64,000 nucleotides of DNA from positions 1,550,970 to 1,614,969 of the forward strand of contig NZ_VKKS01000001.1 in assembly GCF_019402645.1 (NCBI RefSeq), read 5' to 3'. Position 1 is the stretch's first letter. Every line of letters starts with the position of its first letter. The translations under genes were made by a program, and so were the position numbers. This DNA comes from Morganella morganii (GTDB lineage: Bacteria > Pseudomonadota > Gammaproteobacteria > Enterobacterales > Enterobacteriaceae). Below the pieces are notes generated by a model that was not told the origin of the DNA, made no database searches, and saw nothing but the letters and a program-made list of their open reading frames with translations. Below are positions 26,531 through 34,759 of the stretch, piece after piece.

Positions 26531-28126
26531 TTATTTCTGCTTTTCCATACCCGCAGAATATGAGAGATAGTGTACAACAGTCTTGCTTCGGATAATTGCA
26601 TTTAACTGACTGTCAATCTGGCGGTCATCCACCGTTGCCCTCTTATGCTGACGGTGATGTTCTGCCGGGGATGACACCATAAATGTCTCCATAAACTCAT
26701 CCTGAGTACCGGGAACAGAAAACAGCCCTCTGAAATATCCTCCATCCCGCAGCCGGATCCGTTTTAATTGTTCCATCAGCACAAAAAATTGCGCCTGATA
26801 TTCCGCATCCACTTTATACTGAATACACACCATGACCGGTTTTTTGTCATCTTCTGAATAAAACGTTAATTCCTCCGGCATTATCAGATGTTCAGAAGGC
26901 GATAAATTAATATTGTCGTGATCAATTTTCACTTTCAGCACACACAGCCAGACAACAATAATACCGGCTGCCGCGGTCAGCAGTGCTGTCGTTATTGATG
27001 TGTGTGATGCAATCTGTCCCCAGATTAACGACCCCAGCGCCATTGACCCTGAAAATACGGTCAGATAAAGCGCCAGCCCTCTTGCTCTGACCCAGTCCGG
27101 CAATGCCGTCTGTGCCGATACCATCAGGGTGGAGAGTGTGATAAGCCAGCTGAACCCGGCAATAATACTGCCGGCGACCGCCAGATATTTTGATGTGGTC
27201 ACGGCAAATATCACCAGCACAATCACGGTACCGGCGGTACCGGAAGTCACTAATACTCCGGTACTGAACCGTGCCCGCAACGCAGATAAACTAAACGCGC
27301 CTGCGACCGCCCCGATACCGATACCGGCGGTTAAAATCCCGTATAATGTTGCATCTCCCTGAAGCGACACTCTGGCAACCAGCGGCAGCATCGCCCAGTA
27401 AGCACTGGCAAAAACAAAGAACGCAGCCGCTCTGATGATAGTTTTAATTAATGCCGGACTGTAACGGGCATAGCGCAGCCCGGAAATCATGGCGGCAACA
27501 ACAGATTCCGCCGGTAAGGTATTTTCTTTGTGTTTTTCCCCTTTCCACCACCACACCGCCACAATAATGGCAATAAAGCTCAGCGCATTAAGCATAAAAG
27601 GAAGATAAAGCCCTGCCTGTGAAATCAGCACACCAGCAAGTGCCGGGCCAATGGCACGGCTGATATTAATCCCCATACTGTTTAATGCGATCCCCGCCTT
27701 TAATTCATGCGGAGCCACAATACCCGGAACAATAGCCTGCCAGGCCGGACCTAAAAAGGCTGCACCGGATCCGAGAATAAAAGTCATTAACAGCAACCAG
27801 CCGATACTGACCACATTGAAATAAACCAGAACGGCCAGTAATGCTGCGGCAAAAAACATTATAATATTGACGAAAATAAGCAGCTTACGTTTATCAAAAA
27901 TATCGGCAATAGCCCCGGCCGGTAAGGCTAATAAAAAGACCGGCAGTGTCGTCATGGCCTGAATGGCGGCAATCATGACAGGGTCAGGACTCAGATTTGT
28001 CATCAGCCATCCGGCACCGACATCATTCATCCATGTTCCGATGTTAGAAAATAATGTCGCCATCCATAACACAAAGAAAATACGGTTACGCAGCGGCGAC
28101 CAGGCTGATGATTGCGGATTAGTCAT
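26531..28126 (-). CDS. MFS transporter with C-terminal monooxygenase-like domain
   Basis: A 531-residue inner-membrane protein. About 400 residues form 11-12 membrane helices of the enterobactin-exporter-like MFS_3 type, with loop motif DIFDKRKLL. These are followed by a soluble C-terminal region of about 120 residues (KPVMVCIQYKVDAEYQAQFF to HRQHKRATVDDRQID), which resembles the ABM-type tail typical of this subgroup. Substrate unknown. It lies downstream of the amidohydrolase and hydrolase genes on the same strand and is probably cotranscribed. Confidence 0.75.
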   Translation of the reverse strand: MTNPQSSAWSPLRNRIFFVLWMATLFSNIGTWMNDVGAGWLMTNLSPDPVMIAAIQAMTTLPVFLLALPAGAIADIFDKRKLLIFVNIIMFFAAALLAVLVYFNVVSIGWLLLMTFILGSGAAFLGPAWQAIVPGIVAPHELKAGIALNSMGINISRAIGPALAGVLISQAGLYLPFMLNALSFIAIIVAVWWWKGEKHKENTLPAESVVAAMISGLRYARYSPALIKTIIRAAAFFVFASAYWAMLPLVARVSLQGDATLYGILTAGIGIGAVAGAFSLSALRARFSTGVLVTSGTAGTVIVLVIFAVTTSKYLAVAGSIIAGFSWLITLSTLMVSAQTALPDWVRARGLALYLTVFSGSMALGSLIWGQIASHTSITTALLTAAAGIIVVWLCVLKVKIDHDNINLSPSEHLIMPEELTFYSEDDKKPVMVCIQYKVDAEYQAQFFVLMEQLKRIRLRDGGYFRGLFSVPGTQDEFMETFMVSSPAEHHRQHKRATVDDRQIDSQLNAIIRSKTVVHYLSYSAGMEKQK

Positions 28127-28198
28127 GTGAATATGATCTCCGGTTTAATATGGCTGGTGTTTCACCACCAGCCACAGTATTAACATGCACGGCAATAA

Positions 28199-30067
28199 TT
28201 AAAATGCAAAACAGGAACAGCCCAGTGCACCCCAGAAGGCATTATCATCCGCGACCGGCACAGACGATTTCCGGGCAATATCGTGCTGGTGACCGTGAAC
28301 ATGGCAGGAACCGCAGCACTGATGTAACTGCCTGAGAATGGCGGCTTTATTTTCCTGCTGTAAATAGGAATAGTGTCCGGGTACTTTAATGACCGGTGAC
28401 CAGTCAGGTAAAACCGGAATCGGCGGCGGTGCCAGCGGCCCGAAAATACCGTTACCATAAACAACCTCACCATTCACCACCGTCAGCAGTGATTCAATGG
28501 CTTTAATTTCCTGTTCCGGAACACGAAAATAATCGTCAGATAATGCAATAAAATCCGCAAACTGCCCTGATTTGATCTGCCCTTTTTTGCCCTGCTCATC
28601 AGAAAACCAGGAACTGCCGATAGTCCATAACTCTAATGCGGTATGTCTGTCTAACCGGTTATTGTCATCGTACATTTTCATGCCGCCGACTGTCCGCCCC
28701 GACACCAGCCAGTAAAGTGCGGTCCACGGGTTATAACTGGCCACCCGCGTTGCGTCCGTTCCCAGACCGACCGGCACCTCAGCGTTCAGCATTTTCGCCA
28801 CCGGCGGCGTATGTTTCACCGCCTCATGACCATATCTGTCCGCAAAGTATTCACCCTGGAATGCCATGCGGTGCTGGATCGCCAGTCCGCCGCCCAGCGC
28901 TTTTACCCGCTCAATATTTCTTTCGCTGATGGTTTCCGCGTGATCAAAAAACCAGTGCAATCCGTCAAACGGGATCTCTTTATTTACTTTTTCAAATACA
29001 TCCAGCATACGACTGATGGATTCATCATAGGTGGCATGAAGGCGGAACGGCCAGCGGTGCTCAGCCAGATGACGGATCACAGCTTCCAGTTCCGCATCCA
29101 TATTGTCCGGCAAATCCGGTCTCGGTTGCAGGAAATCCTCAAAATCAGCCGCAGAAAATACCAGCATTTCCCCCGCACCATTGTGACGGAAAAAATCGGT
29201 TCCCTCCCCCGGCGACACCATGGATGTCCACTCCCGGAAATCCTCCAGCTCCTGTTCCGGGCGCTGGGTAAATAAGTTATAGGCGATACGGATAGTCAGC
29301 TGATTCTGTTTTGCCAGCTCCGCAATCACCTCATAATCTTCCGGATAGTTCTGGAAGCCACCTCCGGCGTCAATCGCACTGGTTACCCCGAGACGGTTAA
29401 GCTCGCGCATAAACTGGCGGGTTGAGTTAACCTGATAATCCGGGGGCAGTTTCGGACCTTTCGCCAGTGCGGAATACAACAGCATGGCATTGGGTTTTGC
29501 AATCAGCATACCGGTCGGGTTACCGTGCTCATCCCGCTGAATCTCCCCGCCCGGCGGGTTTGGTGTCTCTCTGGTATAACCAATCACGCGCAGTGCCGCT
29601 TTGTTCAACAAGGCACTATCATAGAGATGCAGCACAAAGACCGGCGTATCCGGTGAAACCGCATTGATCTCGTCTAATGTCGGCATCCGTCTCTCGGCAA
29701 ACTGGAATTCACTCCAGCCGCCCACAACGCGGACCCACTGCGGTGCCGGTGTCACATCGGCCTGCGCTTTTAACATCGCCAGGGCATCAGATAATGATGG
29801 CACACCTTCCCAGCGTAATTCGAGATTATAGTTCAGTCCGCCGCGGATAAGATGAAGATGGGAGTCATTCAGACCGGGAATAATGACCTGACTTTTAAGA
29901 TCAATAATGTCCGTTTCTTTATTCTGAAACTGCATGACCTCATCATTAGTCCCGACAGCAATAAACTTTCCGTCACGGACAGCGACGGCCTGAGCAACGG
30001 GATTTTCACGATCGAGAGTATGAATATCACCGTTGATAAATATTTTTGATGCGAAGAGTTTATTCAT
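28199..30067 (-). CDS. YtcJ/AepA-like metal-dependent amidohydrolase
   Basis: A 622-residue amidohydrolase-superfamily enzyme. The N-terminal metal motif is IPGLNDSHLHLIRGG. Later motifs are RLHATYDESISR, DGLHWFFDHAE and GLGTDATR, which supply the further metal ligands. The C terminus is Cys/His-rich (CCGSCHVHGHQH and GALGCSCFAF). Substrate unknown; the family includes AepA, once linked to exoenzyme production in Pectobacterium. Start at ATG 30067; an open upstream extension lacks support. It lies 107 bases downstream of the YcaC-like gene. Confidence 0.75.
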   Translation of the reverse strand: MNKLFASKIFINGDIHTLDRENPVAQAVAVRDGKFIAVGTNDEVMQFQNKETDIIDLKSQVIIPGLNDSHLHLIRGGLNYNLELRWEGVPSLSDALAMLKAQADVTPAPQWVRVVGGWSEFQFAERRMPTLDEINAVSPDTPVFVLHLYDSALLNKAALRVIGYTRETPNPPGGEIQRDEHGNPTGMLIAKPNAMLLYSALAKGPKLPPDYQVNSTRQFMRELNRLGVTSAIDAGGGFQNYPEDYEVIAELAKQNQLTIRIAYNLFTQRPEQELEDFREWTSMVSPGEGTDFFRHNGAGEMLVFSAADFEDFLQPRPDLPDNMDAELEAVIRHLAEHRWPFRLHATYDESISRMLDVFEKVNKEIPFDGLHWFFDHAETISERNIERVKALGGGLAIQHRMAFQGEYFADRYGHEAVKHTPPVAKMLNAEVPVGLGTDATRVASYNPWTALYWLVSGRTVGGMKMYDDNNRLDRHTALELWTIGSSWFSDEQGKKGQIKSGQFADFIALSDDYFRVPEQEIKAIESLLTVVNGEVVYGNGIFGPLAPPPIPVLPDWSPVIKVPGHYSYLQQENKAAILRQLHQCCGSCHVHGHQHDIARKSSVPVADDNAFWGALGCSCFAF

Positions 30068-30174
30068 GATGATGTGTTTCCTGTTTAAGAGGAACCCACT
30101 GCTTATCAAATAATTTTGTGGCAAGCGGTATAAGATAGAATAACCGGCAAGTGATCTCACCGGTTGTAACGCTG

Positions 30175-30819
30175 TTATTTGATAACGCGCTGAGGTGCTT
30201 TATGAACCATGGTGTAGGCATAATCGACACCCATACCGTAAGCACCGCTGTGCTCCTGAACCAGCCCCATCACCGCGTCATAGGTTTCTTTACGGGCCCA
30301 GTCACGCTGATACTCCAGTAATACCTGCTGCCAGGTTACAGGGATAGCACCGGCCTGAACCATCCGGTCAATTGAGCGTTCATGTGCATCAACGGAAGTA
30401 CCGCCGGATGCATCCGTCACAATATAGACTTCATAGCCGGCTTCGATAGCCATTAAGGTCGGGAAATTTAAGCAGACTTCTGTCCATAATGCCGCCATCA
30501 CTAACTTTTTGCGGCCGGTGGCTTTAACAGCCTCAACAAATTTCTGGTCTTCCCAGGAATTCATAGAAGTACGTTCGATAGGTTTTGATTCAGGATGGAC
30601 AGCCAGTAATTCAGGCCAGATATACCCGCTGAAACTTTCCGTTTCGACGGAGGTATAAATTGTCGGCACATTGAAAATTTTTGCTGCTTTTGCCAGACCA
30701 ACGGTATTATTTTTCAGCTGCTGGCGGTCAATATTAGCCACACCAAAGGCCATTTGCGGCTGATGATCAATAAAAATAACGGCAGAGTTTTGCGGGCTTA
30801 ACAGTTCTAATTTAGACAT
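30175..30819 (-). CDS. Isochorismatase-family hydrolase, YcaC-like
   Basis: A 214-residue cysteine hydrolase. The catalytic Asp is in VIFIDHQPQMAFG (residue about 18), Lys lies mid-protein (RKKLVMAALWTEVCLNFP), and the nucleophile Cys is in TEVCLNFP. The natural substrate of YcaC-type enzymes is unknown. It leads a probable three-gene minus-strand unit with the amidohydrolase and MFS genes. The 360 bases upstream (30820-31181) hold no convincing ORF. Confidence 0.8.
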   Translation of the reverse strand: MSKLELLSPQNSAVIFIDHQPQMAFGVANIDRQQLKNNTVGLAKAAKIFNVPTIYTSVETESFSGYIWPELLAVHPESKPIERTSMNSWEDQKFVEAVKATGRKKLVMAALWTEVCLNFPTLMAIEAGYEVYIVTDASGGTSVDAHERSIDRMVQAGAIPVTWQQVLLEYQRDWARKETYDAVMGLVQEHSGAYGMGVDYAYTMVHKAPQRVIK

Positions 30820-31151
30820 AATATGTTCCTGTTCAATTAGTTAAATTGATAATATTTAAAATACTCTTTTCACTCACTGACAGGAAATATAATAGGTCAG
30901 CACCCGGAAATGACCAGATGTCAAATTTGACTTTAGAATTCAAAAAAAATGAACAATATTCATTACTTCTTGATTCATTTATCTTTTATATTGATATTTA
31001 CGGAATAAATGGCAGAACCGCCGTGAAACTGTAACAATATATCCATATTATTTTAACCAAACAAAGCATATTAATTTCTCTTTGTTTCATTATTCCCGGA
31101 ATGGAATACTATCCGGATTTTAAAAATAGCTACCAGAAAATAAAAGTAAGC

Positions 31152-31171
31152 GGCACCGGCTTACCAGTGCT
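31152..31171 (-). terminator. Terminator after the distal immunity-like gene
   Basis: On the minus strand GCACTGG-TAAG-CCGGTGC followed by a T-rich tail. It is closely similar to the hairpin at 31698-31717 after the neighbouring paralogue. Confidence 0.6.
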
Positions 31172-31181
31172 TCCAATATTA

Positions 31182-31610
31182 TTACTGTCTTCTTTTTACG
31201 CTGCTTACAGCTTCCATTTTTCCATCGATATCTTTGATAAAAAATGTAACCCCAATCGATCGCCTGTGAGGATTAATTTTTTTTGCCTGCTTTTTCTGTA
31301 AAACTGTTGAGGCCGTATACGCATATTTTCCATTTACCTGATACTGAATATCAGGTGATGGCAAACAATTTTTTTCATCTAACTTAACAGGATTCGCACT
31401 AAAATCCATATCTGCGATAGTTTTTTGTTCTTTAAAATCAAACACATTGATGTATGTAATGTATTCATCATCAGATGCATCTGGGGTTTTAACACATAAC
31501 TTACCCGCACTCATACTGATATCACCGTTGACTATTAATGGCTTTGGATCATTCGCATGCCAGCACCCGCTCAACAGAAATACCAAAGGAATAATTATAA
31601 ATTTGTGCAT
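31182..31610 (-). CDS. Putative T6SS immunity lipoprotein, second copy
   Basis: A 142-residue protein with a lipoprotein signal (MHKFIIIPLVFLLSGCWHAN; lipobox LSGC). It is about 50% identical by eye to the gene at 31725-32153: shared PLIVNGDISM, ICVK/LCVK, DDEY, FKEQK, CLP, YQ, DRR/HRR, EAVSS. It belongs to the kind of periplasmic lipoproteins annotated as T6SS immunity. Start at ATG 31610; the frame is open to 31658. As a tandem duplicate beside a metallopeptidase effector it may protect against the same or a variant toxin. Confidence 0.65.
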   Translation of the reverse strand: MHKFIIIPLVFLLSGCWHANDPKPLIVNGDISMSAGKLCVKTPDASDDEYITYINVFDFKEQKTIADMDFSANPVKLDEKNCLPSPDIQYQVNGKYAYTASTVLQKKQAKKINPHRRSIGVTFFIKDIDGKMEAVSSVKRRQ

Positions 31611-31697
31611 ATTAATCCTACAAAATAGTTTTCGGCAGAGTTGAGCGATACATAACACAGTAGAAATTAAGCGCTATCATAAATATAAAAAGATCAG

Positions 31698-31717
31698 ACA
31701 CCGGTTAAGTCGGTGCC
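31698..31717 (-). terminator. Hairpin between the two immunity-like genes
   Basis: Minus-strand GGCACCGA-CTTAA-CCGGTGT-type hairpin with a CTTTTTATATTT tail; its similarity to 31152-31171 suggests that gene plus terminator were duplicated together. Confidence 0.55.
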
Positions 31718-31724
31718 TGCCATA

Positions 31725-32153
31725 TCATTGCTTTCTTTTTGTACTACTTACTGCTTCTATTTTCCCATTGACATCTTCGATAAGAAATGAAACATCAATA
31801 GCTCTGCGATCCGGTTTAATACCTCTTTTTTGTTTTTCTTTTAAAACAGTAACAGCCGTATAACTGTATCTATTTCCCGCCTGATACTGAAAGTCAGGGA
31901 TCGGCAGACATTTATTGCTTTCTAATTTTATTAAGTTTGATGTGTAATCAACTCTTGCAATTTCTTTTTGTTCTTTAAAACTAAAAATTTCTATAAATTT
32001 AATATATTCATCATCAAAAGATGTCGGTGATTTCACACAAATTTTGTTTGTATCAATACTAACATCCCCATTGACTATTATTGGCCTTGGGTCATTAGTA
32101 TACCAGCACGCACCAAGCATAAAAACCAAAGGGATAATTATAAACTTACGCAT
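31725..32153 (-). CDS. Putative T6SS immunity lipoprotein, first copy
   Basis: A 142-residue protein with a lipoprotein signal (MRKFIIIPLVFMLGACWYTN; lipobox LGAC), predicted to be anchored facing the periplasm. It lies 9 bases downstream of the HELTH metallopeptidase gene, the usual effector-immunity order. AT-rich compared with the flanking chromosome. Immunity role is inferred from location, export signal and resemblance to lipoproteins paired with VgrG2b-type toxins. Confidence 0.7.
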   Translation of the reverse strand: MRKFIIIPLVFMLGACWYTNDPRPIIVNGDVSIDTNKICVKSPTSFDDEYIKFIEIFSFKEQKEIARVDYTSNLIKLESNKCLPIPDFQYQAGNRYSYTAVTVLKEKQKRGIKPDRRAIDVSFLIEDVNGKIEAVSSTKRKQ

Positions 32154-32162
32154 AACCGGCTC

Positions 32163-32720
32163 CTATAAAATAGAACTTGGTAGTACTGACCTATAGATAT
32201 CCTGTATGGTATCAGTGTCTATTTTATTACTTATACGAATATAGCCATCCTGAATACCATAAATAAACCTGTCGACACCATACGTTTTCAGAATAAAATA
32301 ATCAGCGACTATACTGGCTTGTTGCTCCATGCCGTAATCGCTTAATTTTTTCTTTCTATCAAGTGAATAGTTGTAGTCAACAAAGTTACTAAACAGTCCT
32401 CTTGTTCTGACCCACATCCCATTTTGATGCTGCCAGACATGCGTAAGTTCATGAATAAAGATATGTTTGTTAATAATTGATTCTTCCGAAAAATCATGCT
32501 TATACAACGCTGCTCTAAAGTAAATATCCCCATTAGGTGCCATTGCTACATTATCTGACTGCATGCCGAACGGAAGATAACTATCGCAATGAACCCAAAC
32601 ATTATATGACATTGAATTACCAAATATAGTTTTAGCCATTGCCATTTCACCGAGTGTTATCTGTCTCAGCATCGGTTCTTTTATTTCTTTCTTCTTATTT
32701 TCCTGCGTAATAATACCCAT
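32163..32720 (-). CDS. HELTH zinc-metallopeptidase, T6SS effector-like toxin
   Basis: A 185-residue protein without a signal peptide. The zinc motif is HELTH at residues 90-94 (IFIHELTHVWQHQ), with a candidate third ligand Glu132 in SDYGMEQQASIVADY. Upstream features LGEMAMAKTIFGNS and AMAPNGDIYF match the C-terminal metallopeptidase domains of VgrG2b/Rhs-type effectors as I remember them. AAGGAG lies five bases before the ATG. It encodes only the toxin domain, with no VgrG, PAAR or Rhs part, so a separate carrier would be needed. Followed by two immunity-like lipoproteins. Confidence 0.7.
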   Translation of the reverse strand: MGIITQENKKKEIKEPMLRQITLGEMAMAKTIFGNSMSYNVWVHCDSYLPFGMQSDNVAMAPNGDIYFRAALYKHDFSEESIINKHIFIHELTHVWQHQNGMWVRTRGLFSNFVDYNYSLDRKKKLSDYGMEQQASIVADYFILKTYGVDRFIYGIQDGYIRISNKIDTDTIQDIYRSVLPSSIL

Positions 32721-32824
32721 ACAAACTCCTTTTATATGTCATTACTCATATCATCTTTATTTATAGCCTTTTTAATTTATTACTTCCAGCGTTTATTTTT
32801 GACCACAATTAATCCGGGTAACAA

Positions 32825-32855
32825 AAAAGCCACCAGTAACTTACTGATGGCTTTC
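32825..32855 (-). terminator. Terminator next to the attachment site
   Basis: Minus-strand AAAGCCATCAGTA-AGTTA-CTGGTGGCTTT followed by TTTGTT. If the attachment site at 32897 is the guaA 3' end, this would be the chromosomal guaA terminator displaced by the prophage. Confidence 0.7.
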
Positions 32856-32896
32856 GGTTTTCTGATAATTACCGGTAGTTAAAAACTATTGGTATA

Positions 32897-32911
32897 TCAT
32901 TCCCACTCAAT
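32897..32911 (-). other. Prophage attachment site with guaA 3'-end sequence
   Basis: Read on the minus strand, ATTGAGTGGGAATGA encodes Ile-Glu-Trp-Glu-stop, the conserved end of GMP synthase. The phage lysis genes begin about 100 bases to the right and host-like genes lie to the left. The 3' end of guaA is a known integration target. The second copy should lie beyond the right edge, with intact guaA and the integrase. The core length is not determinable from one copy. Confidence 0.6.
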
Positions 32912-33012
32912 TATATTCTATTGCAGCAATACATTGATTTATTGGTATTTATTTACAATACCATGGAAATATACCGTCACTGATACCGTTACACACAAAA
33001 CTGTCTACTTTT

Positions 33013-33507
33013 TCACCGGTAACTTTCGAGCAGTTTTTCCTTCGCTTTCAGGTCAATGATACAGAGATTAAGGAGTCTGGTATTCTCATCAGCCCGCTGA
33101 GCTTCACGCCCATACTTTTCAAGTGTGCTTCGTAGTTGTCGAGAAAGTTCACCGGCTTTGTCTCTCTCAGTTCGGCAGGTATCGGCGTGGATGGGATCTG
33201 TAATTTCTGCTTTCTCGGTACCGGCTGGCTGCTGCATGCGGTCAAAATGATTAAGCACCCGATCAAGCAGAGCCTCTGTACGTATCGTATCACTCTTTTT
33301 TCCATCCTGATATTCCCCGACGCTTACCTGCTGCCGTTCATCTGCATCACGGCGCAGCTCGATATTTGTGGCCACATCTTTCTCATCCTGCTGCTGACCG
33401 GCAATCTGCCCTTTCATTTGCCGGTTATCATGCAGGGTACTGCTGGCCCACCAGCCGGCAGTGAAAGAGACAGCCAGAGCGATCAGAGCAATGGCTATAT
33501 TCTTCAT
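33013..33507 (-). CDS. Phage inner-membrane spanin (Rz-like)
   Basis: A 164-residue protein with one N-terminal membrane anchor (AIALIALAVSFTAGWWASS) and a long helical, charged periplasmic part, ending in a Cys/Leu-rich helix. This is the i-spanin plan. Together with the o-spanin embedded in its sequence it fuses inner and outer membranes at the last step of lysis. Its start overlaps the endolysin stop. Confidence 0.8.
   Translation of the reverse strand: MKNIAIALIALAVSFTAGWWASSTLHDNRQMKGQIAGQQQDEKDVATNIELRRDADERQQVSVGEYQDGKKSDTIRTEALLDRVLNHFDRMQQPAGTEKAEITDPIHADTCRTERDKAGELSRQLRSTLEKYGREAQRADENTRLLNLCIIDLKAKEKLLESYR
33048..33305 (-). CDS. Phage outer-membrane spanin lipoprotein (Rz1-like), nested in Rz
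   Basis: An 85-residue lipoprotein lying wholly inside the Rz gene in another frame. The lipobox is LTACSS after a hydrophobic signal (LCLIGCLIILTAC), and the mature part is Pro-rich (QPVPRKQKLQIPSTPIPAEL), as in Rz1. Nested spanin pairs are well known in podoviruses and lambdoid phages. Confidence 0.8.
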   Translation of the reverse strand: MEKRVIRYVQRLCLIGCLIILTACSSQPVPRKQKLQIPSTPIPAELRETKPVNFLDNYEAHLKSMGVKLSGLMRIPDSLISVSLT

Positions 33508-33851
33508 CAGCGAACCCCGTTGTGTTCAAGGCTAAAATGATTACCGTCCGGGCGTGTTTTAAACCGACCACCCCAGCTACCACCCAGCGATTCCCAATAT
33601 TCACCGAGTTCGGTGAAGTCGCTGGTGGCTGTTAACCATTTGCCGCTGGCGTCGAACAGGTTGAAATCCACAGCCAGGCGCTGAGTGTGCAGGCTGTTAC
33701 TGATCCCTGCTCCGGTCTTGGCATTAAGCTTCGCCTGTTCCGGTGTTCTGTACGCTTCGCCAAACGTCAGCTTATAGCCTTTGCTCTGAGCAAAGACAAT
33801 TAACTTCGCCACCATACCGGTAAAGGCATTTTGTTTATCTACCATAGACAT
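33507..33851 (-). CDS. Phage endolysin, M15 L-alanyl-D-glutamate peptidase
   Basis: A 114-residue murein peptidase. The zinc ligands are visible as His55 and Asp62 in SLHTQRLAVDFNLF and His105 in NHFSLEH; the entry motif GEAYRTPEQA is typical of the family. It cuts the peptide stem of peptidoglycan once the holin opens the membrane. It has no export signal, so it depends on the holin. Confidence 0.88.
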   Translation of the reverse strand: MSMVDKQNAFTGMVAKLIVFAQSKGYKLTFGEAYRTPEQAKLNAKTGAGISNSLHTQRLAVDFNLFDASGKWLTATSDFTELGEYWESLGGSWGGRFKTRPDGNHFSLEHNGVR

Positions 33852-33854
33852 AAA

Positions 33855-34130
33855 TCACCCCGCTTTAAAAAATGACATGACATTGCCGCGATACACCAGC
33901 ACCGCAGCACAGATAAGAAGATTTGAAATCACGCTGGTGATATCAGCGTGATAGACAGGATCAAAGTAGGCCCGTACCGGCACACTCGCGGAATAAGAGA
34001 GAATGAGCCAAGCTATCCATGCCCCTTTTGCGCAGTGCTGCCGGCCGTTTCGTCTGAACGAAAACACCCGGACAAAAATCACTGAGCAGATGACAGCATT
34101 CAGAATGATCAAGACTTTCTCAAACATCAT
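33855..34130 (-). CDS. Holin-like protein with three membrane segments
   Basis: A 91-residue protein with hydrophobic segments at about residues 6-23, 38-52 and 65-81, fitting phage 3TM holins. It lies between the second holin-like protein and the endolysin and overlaps the upstream gene by 11 bases. One of the pair may be the holin and the other an antiholin. Confidence 0.7.
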   Translation of the reverse strand: MMFEKVLIILNAVICSVIFVRVFSFRRNGRQHCAKGAWIAWLILSYSASVPVRAYFDPVYHADITSVISNLLICAAVLVYRGNVMSFFKAG

Positions 34131-34491
34131 TGCCTCCTTGCGGGCTATCCGCTTTTCGGTACGCTTTGATGCTCAGCTTCACCGACAGTAACGCTGATAC
34201 AAAAGCGCCCACGGCGTCGATACTATCGATGCTGTAGGCGTCAGGTGGGATCTCAAATATCTTGGTTACTTTGATGAACATGGCCGCTGCCGGACTGAAA
34301 AACAGCAGACCGGAAATGAAACTGACCAGAGCCAGTACCGACCGGCGCAGCAGTGTGTACTCCGTTGCGGCAGTGATGAAATAGATGGCCCCCATCAGGG
34401 ACCCCATCACCACCTCGGCGGGCAGCCCGGCAAAGTAGCTGAAGAACGCAGCAAGGCTGAGCGTGGTTTTTACAGAGAGGTCTTCATGCAT
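34120..34491 (-). CDS. Putative phage holin
   Basis: A 123-residue protein with several membrane helices (LAAFFSYFAGLPAEVVMGSL, AIYFITAATEY, VLALVSFISGLLFFSPAAAMF) and a charged C terminus. It resembles the putative-holin family of podoviruses. First gene of the lysis cassette; the 268 bases to its right (34492-34759) contain no ORF. Confidence 0.7.
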   Translation of the reverse strand: MHEDLSVKTTLSLAAFFSYFAGLPAEVVMGSLMGAIYFITAATEYTLLRRSVLALVSFISGLLFFSPAAAMFIKVTKIFEIPPDAYSIDSIDAVGAFVSALLSVKLSIKAYRKADSPQGGNDV

Positions 34492-34759
34492 TGCGTAGCA
34501 CCATGATTATTAAATAACCATGATGCTACATGAGAAAAAAGATAAACAAAAATGCACACAAGGATAATTAATGGCAGCAGGTAATCTCTACAAAAATATC
34601 ACTCTTAAATAGCTCATGCCATTCAGAGATAATCCCATCGTTCAAATTCCATCATGGTACTCATAATTTAAATCAAATGGTTTATATCATTCCTTGATAT
34701 TGTCATAATGTGCTTCTGTCGAACCACAACACAAAATGTTCTATAAGAAGGGTAAAGTC

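Noticed and set aside
30846-31034. 62-codon ORF upstream of the YcaC-like gene
   Set aside because: No ribosome binding site at any start; AT-rich chance ORF.
31182-32720. Toxin/immunity operon as part of the prophage
   Set aside because: It lies on the host side of the predicted attachment site and beyond a terminator facing away from the phage; it is treated as chromosomal accessory DNA.
33136-33540. 134-codon plus-strand ORF opposite the spanin genes
   Set aside because: Shadow of the nested Rz/Rz1 pair, which explains both minus-strand frames.
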